Origin: Pyrrhosoma nymphula
Taxonomy: Eukaryota > Arthropoda > Insecta > Odonata > Coenagrionidae
Length of the DNA stretch: 64,000 nucleotides
Direction: 5' to 3'
NCBI GenBank assembly: GCA_963573305.1
Contig: OY754329.1
Location: forward strand, 77,710,576 to 77,774,575
The notes under the pieces were generated by a model. That model was given only the letters and a program-made list of their open reading frames with translations. It had not been told where the DNA came from and did not search any database. Below, piece by piece: positions 34,210-45,904 of this stretch (its first letter is position 1; every line of letters starts with the position of its first letter). A program made the translations under genes and the position numbers.

Positions 34210-37200
34210 CGTGTCATTTTCTCTACTGTCGGATGTTTTCTCACGAGTACTCGAGTTTAGGCTCGAGTCGTGGCTCGGGGGGCTGCTCTGCCCGACTCAA
34301 CTATTAGCAGTGTAGTTAAATCTTTAGTTGCTACCTTACATAGCAACAATTAAATTCTCACATCGTTCTCGTGATAATTAATAGTATGTTTGCGTATTTT
34401 AATCGAATTTATACGATAAAAAATAACGATTTTATGAATATCGGCGAGAATCCAGAATTAGGAGGCTAGAAAAATGGTGACGTTGCGGGGGAAAGGGGTG
34501 TGGATGCGGGAAGTTTGAACGTATTTTGTTAGTATCTGTGAGGAAATTAGCCGAAAATGTATCTTCCCGATGCAATGCAGTGTAATGTAGATGCAGTGAT
34601 TTTTCACCAAATACTCACATAAATAATAAAATGTGGCCTGTTTATCACTGCTTGTATAACGATGCTCTGATTACAAACGATCCAATTTGGTTATTTCAAA
34701 ATGAGTTACACCAATACATTTCTTGTTTAATCCTGCGTCAGGCTGTGTGAGACTTTTTTTTAAGTTCAGTAATTAATTGTGCGGTTACAGTAAAAAAATA
34801 TCCAGGTTTTTGGCTTACTCTCTAGAAACTGCTCATTTATAGCATTTATAGCTGGAAAAGTATTTGTTTGATGGAAATGAAATTTTTATACCTAATGGGC
34901 ACATTTGTTGGTATATAGTGAGGTACTCTATGTTAATACTCAAATTACAAATATTTATCAATCACCGTAAGAAAAGTCGTTATGTTTTTTCTGAAGAAGG
35001 TTCGTAGTCTAACATGGTTCGTAAAATGAAAGTTTCAGCAATATTCCATGATGCAATATCGGCGAAATAAAGCTTGAATAAAATAATGAGGATAGGTGTG
35101 GTTAGAACTTTGTATGTTTATACGTGTCGTGTTATTGTCGAAGAAAGTTTATTATAAGAACTTGAAATGCGATTCAATATCGTACCTACGGTTCAAATAC
35201 AGAATACGTATTTTTAAAGATTTTTTTATTTATGAATATTTCCAAAAAGTTTTGTGGGTAACTTCAGGACACTACATTAGATCGGTACATCGGTATAATA
35301 CTAATGCTGAAATAGCCCGCAAGATAGATGTGTGAAGTATTACTCTCTTATCACTCACAGCACTAAACTTTTCATTAGGGGTGAATTTTCATTGAAAAAA
35401 GGGTAAAAATTTCATTGACTATCATTAGGGGTGACTCTCTTCCCGACGGGCCACGTAATATAAAAATATATAAATAAATATAATAAAAAACTATATGGTT
35501 AATTTGCTCGAGTAGAAGTGAATATTATCTCCGAGTGAAAAATTTTTTCTACACCAAAGCACTACTTGACAGTGCGTATCGCATTCCTGGGGCTCGATTA
35601 TGGTTCTCCATAACGCTTGCGCTCGCGTTATCGTAATTTTTTCAATTGCGATCATCAGAGTGAAAACGCGATCGTCGCTCTTCAAATATTGTCTTCAAAT
35701 TTGGTGCTTCAAAGCTCTAGTTTTAATTGATGGAGTGCATTCTTAGGATAGTAACTATGAGTCTCATTGAGAAGTTTGCGTTTGGGATAACGATAACGTC
35801 GATGAAAAAGGAGAAACCCCTGGTTAACATTTCAGCGCTGTTTCAACGGATTCAAAGACTGTAGAGAGGCTCTTCAAGCGCTTAGCCTAGTGCTGTTTAA
35901 GTATGAAATAAAATCATTTATGGAGATACGGACACATTTAGGAAAAAAATAAATTTCAGGTTCAATTCTGAAAATTTCTTAAAAAATAAATTAAGAGTAA
36001 GTAAATAAGAGTTAGCTTTCTTTCTTTTATTTATAGCTTTCTTTAAGAAAGCTATGGAGAAATTATTTATTAAAGAAATTAAATTAGCTTGTATTAAAGA
36101 AAGCTATTAATGAAAGCTTTTGATATAGCTTTCTTTTATTAAAAAACGTAAATATTGCTTATTTATACGCATAAAATAAACAATAATACGAAAAAAATGT
36201 ACGCTTCTCCCAGAACTTGGGGAGATCTCGACATGTACATAAATCCTTAAAAGAATTAAATTATATATATCCACAAATATTATATGCATAAATAAGTTAT
36301 TGATTGCATTTTCACATTACTGGCAGCTGTCGCAGACAAAATGTTTACTACGTCCGTTTTCTAAGCAACTTCCATGGAACCATTTACCTTGCAGTCCCTC
36401 AAGCATTTTACCCACCTTTTACCATCATTGTCGTCGTAAAATCGTTGCATAATTGCAGTATTCAGTAACAACATTATTTGTTAAATACGATAATAGTATT
36501 TAAGTGATTGCAGTAACTTTTATGAAATATTTTAATACGTTATTTACAAAAGATCAGGGAAAATTTCAAATGTCGACACCTCCCCAAATCACAGTGCCGA
36601 AATATCCCGAAGTTACGTTGCCACAATAAGGATAGTAGCATAGAATATAGAGAAATCCCTCTGACTCAAAACGGGCTCAGGGTTCACTACAAAGCACGAG
36701 GTAACAAAATGGCAACTCTACATAAATTAAAATGTCCTTACATCCGACGAAGTAATGATTATATTTATGAAGTTCTAATATTATAGTATGTAAAAATTTG
36801 AGTAAACTATGCTAACCTTTGGGTCATCAGAGCCTATAGAACTGTGAAATTCCTTGAAATATCCTTAAATAGCTTTTCACGAACAGCTTACAGGTATATC
36901 ACTCTCATTATATTTAGTGATACTTTATCTCACTCGAGTGCACTCTCGCCTTGGAGCAATTTTTCGTAAAAGTGTCGAGATCTCCCAAGTGTCCCTTCCA
37001 CACACAAGATATCCCTAAATGACATTAAGCAATATTTTTTTTCCTATGAAATTGGTCAAAGAAAGGGAGCTTGCACGATTGGGGCGCATTTTAAAACTCC
37101 TGGAACATATTTGGCCTTCAGGAACTACGAGAAGCCCTGCGGTACTAGGATTGCTTAAAAATGTTGGCAAAATGTGTAAATGTTTCGAGACAATCCATTC

Positions 37201-37260
37201 AATAGTTATCACGTGATACGCAAACAGAGGGACGAATATATGTTGAAACTTTCGTGTGAG
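34210..37260. other. No recognisable gene; AT-rich
   Basis: Contains a short direct repeat (CATTAGGGGTGA at 35377 and 35424) and, at 36010-36140, an AT-rich cluster of AGCTTTC/GAAAGCT words including the near-palindrome ATAGCTTTCTT-T-AAGAAAGCTAT (36033-36055). Open frames are short and unassigned. Confidence 0.4.
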
Positions 37261-37473
37261 TAGAGTGAATGGAAACTACAGAGTGGAGCATAAATTTCGA
37301 CGTTTTCTTGCGAGCGTGCGCTCAATTTTCTCCGTCGCTTGCACGGCAACTCTCGCTTGGCTCAACCCAATTTCTTTCGTCCCTTCTTCTTCTTCGAGGG
37401 TTTTTGGCTAAATCGTGGGAAGGGGCTTCTTCGACGGAACGCTCCCGATTCTCGCCACTGTGCCACTAATCCC

Positions 37474-37501
37474 CACACACACACACACACACACACACAC
37501 A
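37474..37501 (+). repeat. (CA)14 microsatellite
   Basis: Uninterrupted CA dinucleotides at the end of a GC-rich stretch (37265-37470) and just before a LINE 3' fragment. Confidence 0.95.
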
Positions 37502-37544
37502 AGGGTTCATGCAAGGCAGAATTGAAAATAAAATATCCACCACG

Positions 37545-38165
37545 CGCCTCGGAACTCCGGAAACTGGGATGGGAATCGCTTTCAGACCGTCGATTAAAAT
37601 TTAGACTTAATCTTTTAGGCAATTTCAGACAAATTTATTTTCTGACGACGTAAATAAGCATTTACTCTACCCGACATACTCCGGTCTATCAGACTATGAG
37701 AATGAAATTAGGGAACTTGACTGTAGAACGGAGAATTTTAAAATATCATTTTTCCCGCGGACGATAAGAGGCCATTACAGCTGCCAATGATACTAGGTTT
37801 TTCGCTAGGTAGCGTATCTAATTAGTTGATTAGCTCCCTAATGCTTGCATGAGTATCTGTTTCTTAGTATTAGCAGCACGACGTGCTTGTTTTCGATATA
37901 GGTAACTCTTGTATCTCCGTGTATTTACTCAGTTGCAAAACCGTCAATACAAATAATTTCTCCTATATTGGTTCCATACCTGTACTGTAGTGCACGTTGG
38001 TGAAATTTCCCATCCATACAAGTGTATTTAGGGTTTTGCTAATTCACCAGTAGCCGCAGATCCATTAACTTTATTTGGGTAAAGTTATTAGTAGTTCATG
38101 AAGGTGATGACTCACCCCCTACCACACACCATTGAGGTAGCTTTCAGAGTATTATGTTAATATAG
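37545..38165 (+). pseudogene. CR1/Jockey-type LINE 3' end
   Basis: Reads LRKLGWESLSDRRLKFRLNL, then after a shift SDYENEIRELDCRTENFKIS and FFPRTIRGHYS, the same C-terminal signature as the 62.1-63.5-kb RT (SFFPRAIRDHN). The 3' UTR continues with GTAGTGCACGTTGGTGAAATTT (compare 12880 and 13018) to TAATATAGATGAAAG near 38165. Strongly 5'-truncated. Confidence 0.7.
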
Positions 38166-38883
38166 ATGAAAGCCTGGAATTATAAGCTCGTAAATATCGT
38201 TTGCTGTTTTGTAATTTTTACCTCTAAGCGCAACTCTCTCTTATAAATTCATTTGCTCTCACCATTTCTTTTTCACTCATGAGAATAGGTAATGATCGTC
38301 GCATTCAAGGTTACAAAAAAATCTAACGTTATCTAAAATTTAATAAATACCATATATTGCGTTATGGGATAAATACTCATCTCATTCAACCTTGAACTTT
38401 CACTCCTCACACATTTACTCATGTTCACACAGACTAATTGACTATTGGACACATAACCATTATCTCAATGTGATTAAAACAATGAAGCACAATTTTTCAT
38501 ACTTTTCCGTTATAAACGTATCCAACCGCAACGTCAGCCATTGTAAGAAACATTGGAAAATATCAACAGACGAATTGAAAAATACGGATGATGATGAATT
38601 GTAAATAACTAAGAAAATAATATTACTTGATTGCCGATATTCGTTGTAAAAGTAGAAAGGGACATAAAGAAAATTGGGTAGAATAATTTAATCATCGAGG
38701 TAGTATTTTGGTGGATAATGAGCTCATTGTGGTAGGTATATTATTATATTCAATGTGAAGTACGGCCTATGGAAGAATCAATTCTTAGTGCTAAGGAAAT
38801 TGGGAGAAGAAAAGCGTTTTCGAAAGAGGAACTGATTGATTGGGAAGAAAAAGGCAGAGACATCTATATACTACCCTGCGAAG

Positions 38884-38956
38884 CTCCGCATGGACGTGTG
38901 GTAGGACACGTCCATGCGGAGTGTCCTACCACCCCCTACTAGGGGGTGGTAGGACA
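38884..38956. repeat. Two adjacent perfect hairpins
   Basis: Hairpin 1: CTCCGCATGGACGTGT (38884-38899) with its exact complement at 38906-38921, loop GGTAGG. Hairpin 2: TGTCCTACCACCCCCTA (38922-38938) with its exact complement at 38940-38956, a single C between the arms. The loop of hairpin 1 (GGTAGGACA) is part of the arm of hairpin 2. Confidence 0.9.
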
Positions 38957-39201
38957 TCAGCCGCGTAAAGGTGTAGAGGAGAATGTTATAGGTAGGTGAA
39001 AAGATGAAGTGTATTTCAAGAGTAGTTAGGCATGTTTTCGGGTTTCGTCCGCGTTGGCATCATTCTTGATGGCGACGTTTCACCTACTGTGCCGTAAGTG
39101 TCCTCAAGCCAGGCTGAAGTGGATAATGCATCGAAAGCGCCGGTATACTCTTAAAGGCGCCGGTAAACCTGTCTAACTGCGAACCTGAACGCCGCGAAAA
39201 C

Positions 39202-41906
39202 CTACGCCAGAAATTGTATTTCTGGATTGTTTTCAGTGGATCTGTTTTTATTATGGTCACTTATTGTGCGTGGGAAGAACGAATTTTGGTACCTATCTGT
39301 TCGGCAATGTGTCTCTCTTATTATATCTTTCCTGTCGGACCTAGAGTGGTAGTGTAGCGTCAAAATGATACTCTCCGTGTTACACTGGAACACTTTTTTT
39401 GAATTTCTCGAGCAATCTAAGCCTAGTCTGTAGCCTCCGAGTCTTTGGAGGTTCCCGACCTTATCCCTCTAAAAGCAGTGAAACACTCTTTGTTCGCTCG
39501 TAGGATTTTTTAACGAACCGCACAGCTTTCCTTTGTATTTTAATTATTTTTCGAATCAAATCTTTCTGTCTAGGGTCCCAAATGCTCGCGGTGTATTCGA
39601 GGTGTGGCCTAACCAGAGCGAAGTAGCACCTTCGCACCGATGTGACCTCTCCTTCACTTTTTCATCCATGTACCTTCCTGCTATACGCTTAATAAATCCA
39701 TGTTTCTTTAAGGCTGTGCCAAATATTTTAAATATGTGTTCTCCACGATAGGTTTGAAGATAAGGTAATTCCCAGATATTTTACTTTGTCTGGTAACTTC
39801 ATGTCTACTCCACCCACAGTGTGGACATGGCGTTGGTGTGTGGACTTCCGCAAGAAGTGAGGAATCCTGCCTGCAGTGCATTTACTAAGATTTAGTTCAA
39901 GCTCCCACTCCTGGCACCACGAGCTAACGTTGTTTAGATCCGATCATAGAACTTCCAAGTCCACATATTCGCCGATTCCGCGGTAGATTACCGTATCATC
40001 TGCAAATAATCTAAGGGAACTGCTAACTCGAGAACAGGTCATTTATATAAGTAATTAATAAAAGGGGGCCGATCACGCTTCCTTATCGGAAGGCGGATGC
40101 CACTCATATCATACCAGAGCTAATGCCATCAATAACTACTTTTTGCTTACTATCACTTAGAAATTCATGTATCCAATTCACTATTTCTTGGTTTAAGTCG
40201 CATGATTGTAAATTAAATATACGTTTTTTGTGAGGAATCCTGTCAAATGCTTTCTTGAAATCAAGGAATAACGCCTCAACTTATTTTTTCTATTCACCTG
40301 AATTTAGGATATCATTTAGGATGAGTGCAAGATGTTTTTCGCAAGATCTGCACTTCCGGAAGCCGTGCTGTCTGTTGTGTAAGACGTTTCGATTGTCCAA
40401 GAAGGTCATAATATCAAACAAATTGGTTCAGGCCTAACTTTGTGGAACTGTTTCATTATGAAAGAAAGAAGAAACTTCAAATAGTATTAATCCACACTTT
40501 TATTCTCAATACCGACCGAGGTTTCAACGGATAACCGTAATTTTCAAGGTATCGAACACCAGCAAATATTGCTAACAATAATGTGTTCGATAATCTTGCA
40601 TAAAACCAATGTTAAATATATAGGCCGGTAATCTCATGTCTGTTTCTTTTTTTAATATTGGCGTGACGTTGGCTATTTTCCAGTCTTTGGATACATTGCC
40701 ATTAGATGAATGTTGCTACATATGATTTCTAGGCATGGAGCGATCTGTGGCGCTAACTCGTTGGGCACACGTGCAGGTATCTGGGGAGTGGTTTCTTTTA
40801 ATCGAACTTAGTTGTTTAGTTATTCCATCACGTTGAATAACGATGTCCTCCATCGGCTCAAATAGTGACAGGAATGTCTGAATCATGTGCAGTGTCATCC
40901 AAAGTGTATACACTTTCGAAGTAGTAGTTTCATATGTTGGCTTTGTAGATACTGTTGGTTACTACTTTGCCATTTTTATCCAATAAAGACTACAGTTGAA
41001 GATTTGCCCTGAATTTCTCTCACGCAAAACCAGAATGACATTGATTTTTCATCTAGTAATTCAGCTAGTATTTTTTATTTAGGTTTCGTAGAGTAGTACG
41101 CATTATTTTCTTTGTTTATGAGCGTAGAGCAACGTAAATTTCTCTCTCCCTGAGTTCTGTCGCTTTGTGACCTAAATTTATCGAGTTTTTAATTAAGTTG
41201 TGCTATTGCTTTTGTCTCCTGAGCTCCAGCCTTACTTCATGATTATATGTACCAACGAGGTTCTTTACTCTCACATTTGAGTTTGTGTGGAATATATTCA
41301 TCGATTCCTTTGCGTAGAGTTTCCAAAAAATATCTCTACGATACTTCGGTACTTTCGTGTTTTGTAGTGGCTTTTATAGTCCAGTCAAATTAGGTTTTCA
41401 TCTCGCATTAAACCATGGGGTTCCAATTTTTCCGGAAATGTGTAGGGGATGGTCCCCTGAACAACACCTAATAAAGTCCCACCGATTTCAGGCGCCGCGG
41501 GGGTGGCAGGCTGCCAAACGTAATTCCGCGAATTTAGCGTCTCTCCAAATTTAATGAAATCAAATTTTTCATATAAGTAGGCTTTACGTTTTGGTCTTAT
41601 TGTGGACTCTACTGTTGTTTTTGAGGTCGCAAAAAGGTCTTTATGATCACTTATACCTTCGAGGATATTGACGTCTTTAATTATTGCAGGGTGGCTGGCA
41701 GCTAAAAGGTCTAATACTTTGTTTCTTCTCGTATTTTCGTTAAATACTTGGGTTAGATAGTGGTTTGAAAATGAATTACGTAGGGCCTCGCTTGCATCAC
41801 GCCTCCTTGATGTTGTTTCTACGCTATAGGTTTTCCAATTTATTAACTGATGGTAAGAAATATTATTCACTGATGGTAAAAAATGCCGAAGAAGAGAAGA
41901 TATCAT
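39202..41906 (-). pseudogene. CR1/Jockey-type LINE with endonuclease and RT, decayed
   Basis: Reading the minus strand from 41906: a 173-codon frame (41906-41385) contains NHYLTQVFNENTRR, LDLLAASHP and GISDHKDLFA, the C-terminal part of an APE-type endonuclease with its SDH motif. Then come a linker, YRPIYLTLVLCKIIEHIIV (about 40640-40580), NRQHGFRKCRSCEKHLALIL (about 40390), LFLDFKKAFDRIPH (RT motif A, about 40245), a damaged GSVIGPLL-INDL block, LRLFADDTVIYRG (motif C, about 39990), KVKYLGITLSSNLSW, CYFALVRPHLEYTASIWDP, RRLQTRLRLLEKF and a C-terminal SFFPRTISDHN at 39290. Many stops and shifts. A Penelope-type unit interrupts it at 40440-40560. Confidence 0.8.
40440..40562 (-). mobile_element. 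Penelope-type terminal unit inserted in a LINE
   Basis: The minus strand carries CCTTGAAAATTACGG-TTAT-CCGTTGAAAC, then CTCG-GTCGG, a CGGTATTGAGAATAAAAGTG block and AACAGTTCCACAAAGTTAGG at the end. It separates the RT coding blocks IIEHIIVSN and FDIMTFLDNRN, which are contiguous in the intact paralogue. The insertion therefore happened after the LINE. Flanks share AATTTG/AATATTTG, a possible short target duplication. Confidence 0.7.
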
Positions 41907-42400
41907 TCATTCATTGTTCGTTCAATCCTAAGATTGGTTGACTGCAGCCTTCCATATTTTCCCATCGAATGCTAGTTCCCTTATATCCTGGTAGTTCTTC
42001 TGATGTACATCAGAAGAACTACCTCTTTATTTGGTCAATGTATTTATCCCTTGGCCTTACTCTTGGAACTTTACCCTCTATTTTTCCTTCAATTATATTT
42101 TTCGCCATCCCATTGTGCCTCAGTTAGTGCCCATTCCATCTGTTTATTTTTTCTGTATAGTGTTGCATATGGTCCTTCCCTCTTCTTCTCTTCTGTATAC
42201 TACTTCATTTTTTATTTTATTCGTCCATTTGATCTTCAGTATCCTCCTCCAACGCCAGGCTACTTCAAATCTTCCATAGTCTTTTCTCTCCAATGGTCCA
42301 TGTTTCCGTTTCCGAACCATAGAGTGCCACCCTCCACAAAAAAGCTTTCACATACTGTTCTCTCGTTGGTAGTCCTGAGAAGACATAGTATACTGAAAGA
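41905..42400 (-). pseudogene. LINE RT C-terminal fragment, second type
   Basis: The minus strand reads LPTREQYVKAFLW, RVALYGSETETWTIGEK, then LALEEDTEDQMDE, and an end GKIWKAAVNQS, with many shifts. Same family as 4160-4620 and 28370-28790. An inserted-looking palindrome AGTTCTTCTGATGTACATCAGAAGAACT lies at 41994-42021. It abuts the 5'-truncated end of the larger LINE at 41906. Confidence 0.6.
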
Positions 42401-43029
42401 AAGTTCAAACACGTGTTGGTAAATTGATGAGTTTAATTGTCTTTTCTGGTAATTAAATACCAGTTCCATGCTGGCATAGGGAGTGTCGTCCATGAATGAG
42501 CTCATGTAACGGTATCTCTTACAATGCGATGCCTCCGCCAAAAAATGAAACTGGAAATGAATTTGGCCCGTGGTAGACAGAACATTAAACTTGATATTTT
42601 TTTTGCCCTCGGAAATTAAAAAGTTATTCCAAGAATTAATTTTGAAATAAGAAACTATTTCCCAATTTCGATCTCGATCTTGAAAATTGTTAACAATCAA
42701 CAAATATTTAGGCAAAAAAGAGAGGTACCTACAAATGTTAAGCACGACTTACAATAGACAAGTTTTATTCCATTTCTATCAGCGCATGCCACTGCTTTTT
42801 GGTGTTTTCAAGGGAACTGCAAAATGCCTCTGACAAAATGCTTGCGTAGCCATAGTTCGGTAACTAAGGAGTTTCGACCCCACGTTCACTGGGCAAAAAA
42901 TGTTTAAAATCACCTACCCTACCACCTCCTGAAGTATAGCAGGTACATCGTGAATCACCCTGTATTGGCCAGGTAAAACGGGATATAAAACAGAAGGTCT
43001 GCAAGGGTATAAAGAACTTTTGCAGGGGA

Positions 43030-43480
43030 CCAGGTGGAATGGAGGGATTCTGTCAACCAAACTTAGTATTGAAGGATGACGTCCGATGGAATTTTAGTTC
43101 CTGTGGAACTTTTAACCCGAAAAAATTCTGCCACATCAAGTGCTCCACCTCGGCGCGAGGGTCTGGTGGGGTATGTATGGAATTGAGGAGTCGGGATTTT
43201 TCTCACGCCCTATCCCCACTAAAGCGCAAAGTCCGGGCCTTGAAATCCTCTGCACTCTCATGTATCACCCTCTCACCCTCTGCCATCAGTCGGACGAAAT
43301 GGCGAGCACTCTAAAATTCATATTCGTTCCATCCATCTTGGTCGAGGGGGGTGGTTGAACGCAGCCCCCAAGTGGAAATGTTCTCCTTTCCCTACTTGCG
43401 CTCGCATGAAAATGAATCATCCCCGGGCGCAGACACCGATGGAGCAGGAATCCGTTCTCCTTTTATTCTGAGTGGAGACA
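43030..43480. other. GC-rich island
   Basis: Overlapping forward frames (43039-43314 and 43140-43358) with low-complexity content. No family recognised. 42400-43030 also holds nothing assignable, apart from a 161-codon reverse frame (42260-42745) that partly overlaps the LINE fragment. Confidence 0.3.
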
Positions 43481-43765
43481 TAATACGATGTGCGGGAAAA
43501 ACATTTTTACGTCCTCAGTCATAGGCACTAGGTGCTGGAGTCAGGTGCTGAAGATCAGATGAATGGATGAGATCAGAAACTAGGAAGTGTACAGAATAAT
43601 AGAAAAACGAGAAAACCATGACAGAGTACTCGTCAGGAAGAAAGGGTCCAGTTAGAATGGCTACACTTTGAGGCAAAAAGAATTTGTAATGAATATACCT
43701 GAAGGGTAAATATCAATAATGAGAACACGAATGCAAAGTTTCATTGCAAATTTGTTATTAAACTA

Positions 43766-43796
43766 AAATCGCTCCAACCACCTTAAAATAACCAGG
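43766..43796 (-). mobile_element. TIR-element terminus
   Basis: AATCGCTCCAACCACCTTAA is the complement of the TIR consensus TTAAGGTGGTTGGAGCGATT. The body of this copy was not traced. A GC-rich stretch (43860-44140) follows. Confidence 0.45.
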
Positions 43797-44159
43797 AACC
43801 TTTGAAGCTTACCTGTTTATACCTTTGTAAGCACCCTGATTTTGACATGGGGACATTGTGCAGACCTCGGAAGTCACAACCCGCAATGCTAATAGTTCCA
43901 TTTTTTTCCGGAAGCGGAGGATGGGAGGGGAGAAGTCTAATAGCGGACTCAACAGGTTCCGTCTTTTTTTTATACGCCTACACGCTCTCTGTCCTCCCCC
44001 ACATTTCTGCCCCTCCCCCCCGCTCTTTCTCCTCCGCAGAGACCTGTTGAGTCGAATCGCTCTTTCCCATCTTCTACCCATTTCCCGCAGAGTGCAAGAC
44101 AAAATTCTGACCATCTCGTTCATTGTTTCTTGGATCCCTTAGCTTCACGTTACTAATAT

Positions 44160-44465
44160 TCTTCGAGGTGGCTGGAGCGGTAATCGTGGATCGTTGAGTG
44201 CACGTTATAATAATCTTTTAAGTTAGTCGAAAAAAATACCAGGACCACTTTCCATTCATGTAAATCTGTTTTAGCGTCGGAAATTACCATATCGGCACTC
44301 ATGGAAATGGTACGAGAATTATATTGCAATTTTTTTCCTTGATTAGAGCATGTTATGACCAGAGGTTTTGGGCGCGGCATTCGAAATGTAGACGAAACTG
44401 TATTGAAATATGTTTTTTCCCAATATTTGACGCGGCGTGACACCTTGATATTTCTTAGCAACCAT
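44160..44465 (+). mobile_element. TIR element, subtype C
   Basis: Starts CGAGGTGGCTGGAGCGGTAA and aligns with 19885-20165 through its length (shared blocks include GTCGAAAAAAATACCAGG-type, CATGTTATGACCAGAG and GCATTCGAAATG). Non-coding. Confidence 0.5.
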
Positions 44466-44537
44466 AATAATAATGTATAATGTATTATTTATCGTTCCGA
44501 AGAAAATCTGTGTATTGGTAATCTAATTATTATTTGT

Positions 44538-44742
44538 ATGCCGCCTAGTCCCATGAATTGCCAAAAAGACCAAATTGGTAAAGTGCAATTTTATTCACTT
44601 TTATCTACATATATCACTATTGATAACACGTACTCTTTGCGCAGATCTGTACGTGTACAAAAATTGCTCCAACTCCCTGAAGGTAGCTGGGGCGAGATTT
44701 TTTTGGTCATAAAAGAGACCATATTGGAATTTTATATTTAGA
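44538..44742 (-). mobile_element. TIR element subtype B (minus) abutting a subtype A end
   Basis: On the minus strand from 44678: AGGGAGTTGGAGCAATTTTTG, then TCAATAGTGATATATGTAGA and TTTTTGGCAATTCATGG, matching subtype B. From 44679 onward GAAGGTAGCTGGGGCGAGAT plus AGAGACCATATTGGAATTTT matches the subtype A end, giving a head-to-head junction. Confidence 0.5.
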
Positions 44743-44745
44743 AAT

Positions 44746-44900
44746 TACATCTACGTAGTATCCTCAAGGGTGCGATGCGGGGAGTGAGTTTTTAACAACA
44801 TGCACTACACAATGCCCTACAAAAGGTGATGAAACAACAACTGATAAAATCCTGCAGTTACGCGTCAGGATGTGAAATTGTAACCAACATTCATTACGCT
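44746..44900 (-). mobile_element. Possible LINE 3' tail
   Basis: ACATCTACGTAGTATCCTCA at the left edge is the complement of the CGTAGATGT tail that ends the CR1-like elements. The rest was not alignable by eye. 44900-45860 has no recognised feature; a minus frame at about 45640-45370 looks protein-like but is broken. Confidence 0.35.
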
Positions 44901-45904
44901 ATATGCCATCAATTTCATAGAAAGTATGAGTATTCACGTACTTTGCAACTACGTAAACGCACAGGAATAAGAGATATACAGGAAGCATGGAAGATGTGAT
45001 GTTAGTACTACGTGCTAAATTGAGGCATATGTATTAGAGATCAATTGAAACAATTTATTACTATGATCTATAAACTACATGTACACTACTGATCGATAAA
45101 TTTAATTATTAAGTGTCAGTGGTAGCTACAAGGATTTTGGTTTTCAGTCGTATTTTATTCGTATTAGGGATAGATTTATTCCCCTCTTCAATTGTATTTA
45201 TTCATCTTGATTCATCAACCTTTAATGCCCATGTAGTTATCTTTCCGCAACTTTCCCTGAAACTTTATCAAGCTGAGATTCACATGAGACTCGTACAAAT
45301 TCAGCCTCCATTTGGATGACTGCCATTAAAGGAGATTTTACACTCTTAACATTCCGCATTTAATTTAATTGCTACCCTCTCCTCCTACCATTGTATTTCT
45401 GGCACATTCAATCCTTATTCTTCCCCTTTGTTTGTTCTGTAAAGCTTTCTCATCTTTCATTGTTCTGAGCATCTCTTTCCGTTCGAGAAACTTAAATGTT
45501 CATCAACCAATTTTCAATTGTTTCCCGTACCGTTCTTCAAAAGCTGTTTGTTCTCCTGAGTCTGGATCTTTACTTAAGGTAATAGATGTGAGAGGACCTT
45601 ATCCTCTCCTGAAATCTCACCAAAAAATTCCTTAATATTTAGTAGAAGTTTGTGATTGCGAATTCAAAAATCACATTGCTCAATTATGTCTGTGAGAATT
45701 GTTCTCTCCCAAGTAAAATGGTGAAGTTGGTTATTTAGGTTTGCATATAATCGGATGTTTATTATGTTATTTTTTTAATGTTTGAAAGTTTGACATTCTT
45801 ATTGGAAGTGAGGATAAGGTGAAGAGATTCCATTGTGGAAACTGAGCGAAGGTATTCCATTGGAGAAACTTTACTGTGGCAAATCACCGAATAGCAGAGG
45901 ATGA

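Noticed and set aside
39055..39115. Hammerhead-like phrase on the minus strand (CTTGAGGACACTTACGGCAC then GTGAAACGTCGCC)
   Set aside because: Suggestive of the same family but the stem pairing is weak and no terminus or coding link is present. Not called.
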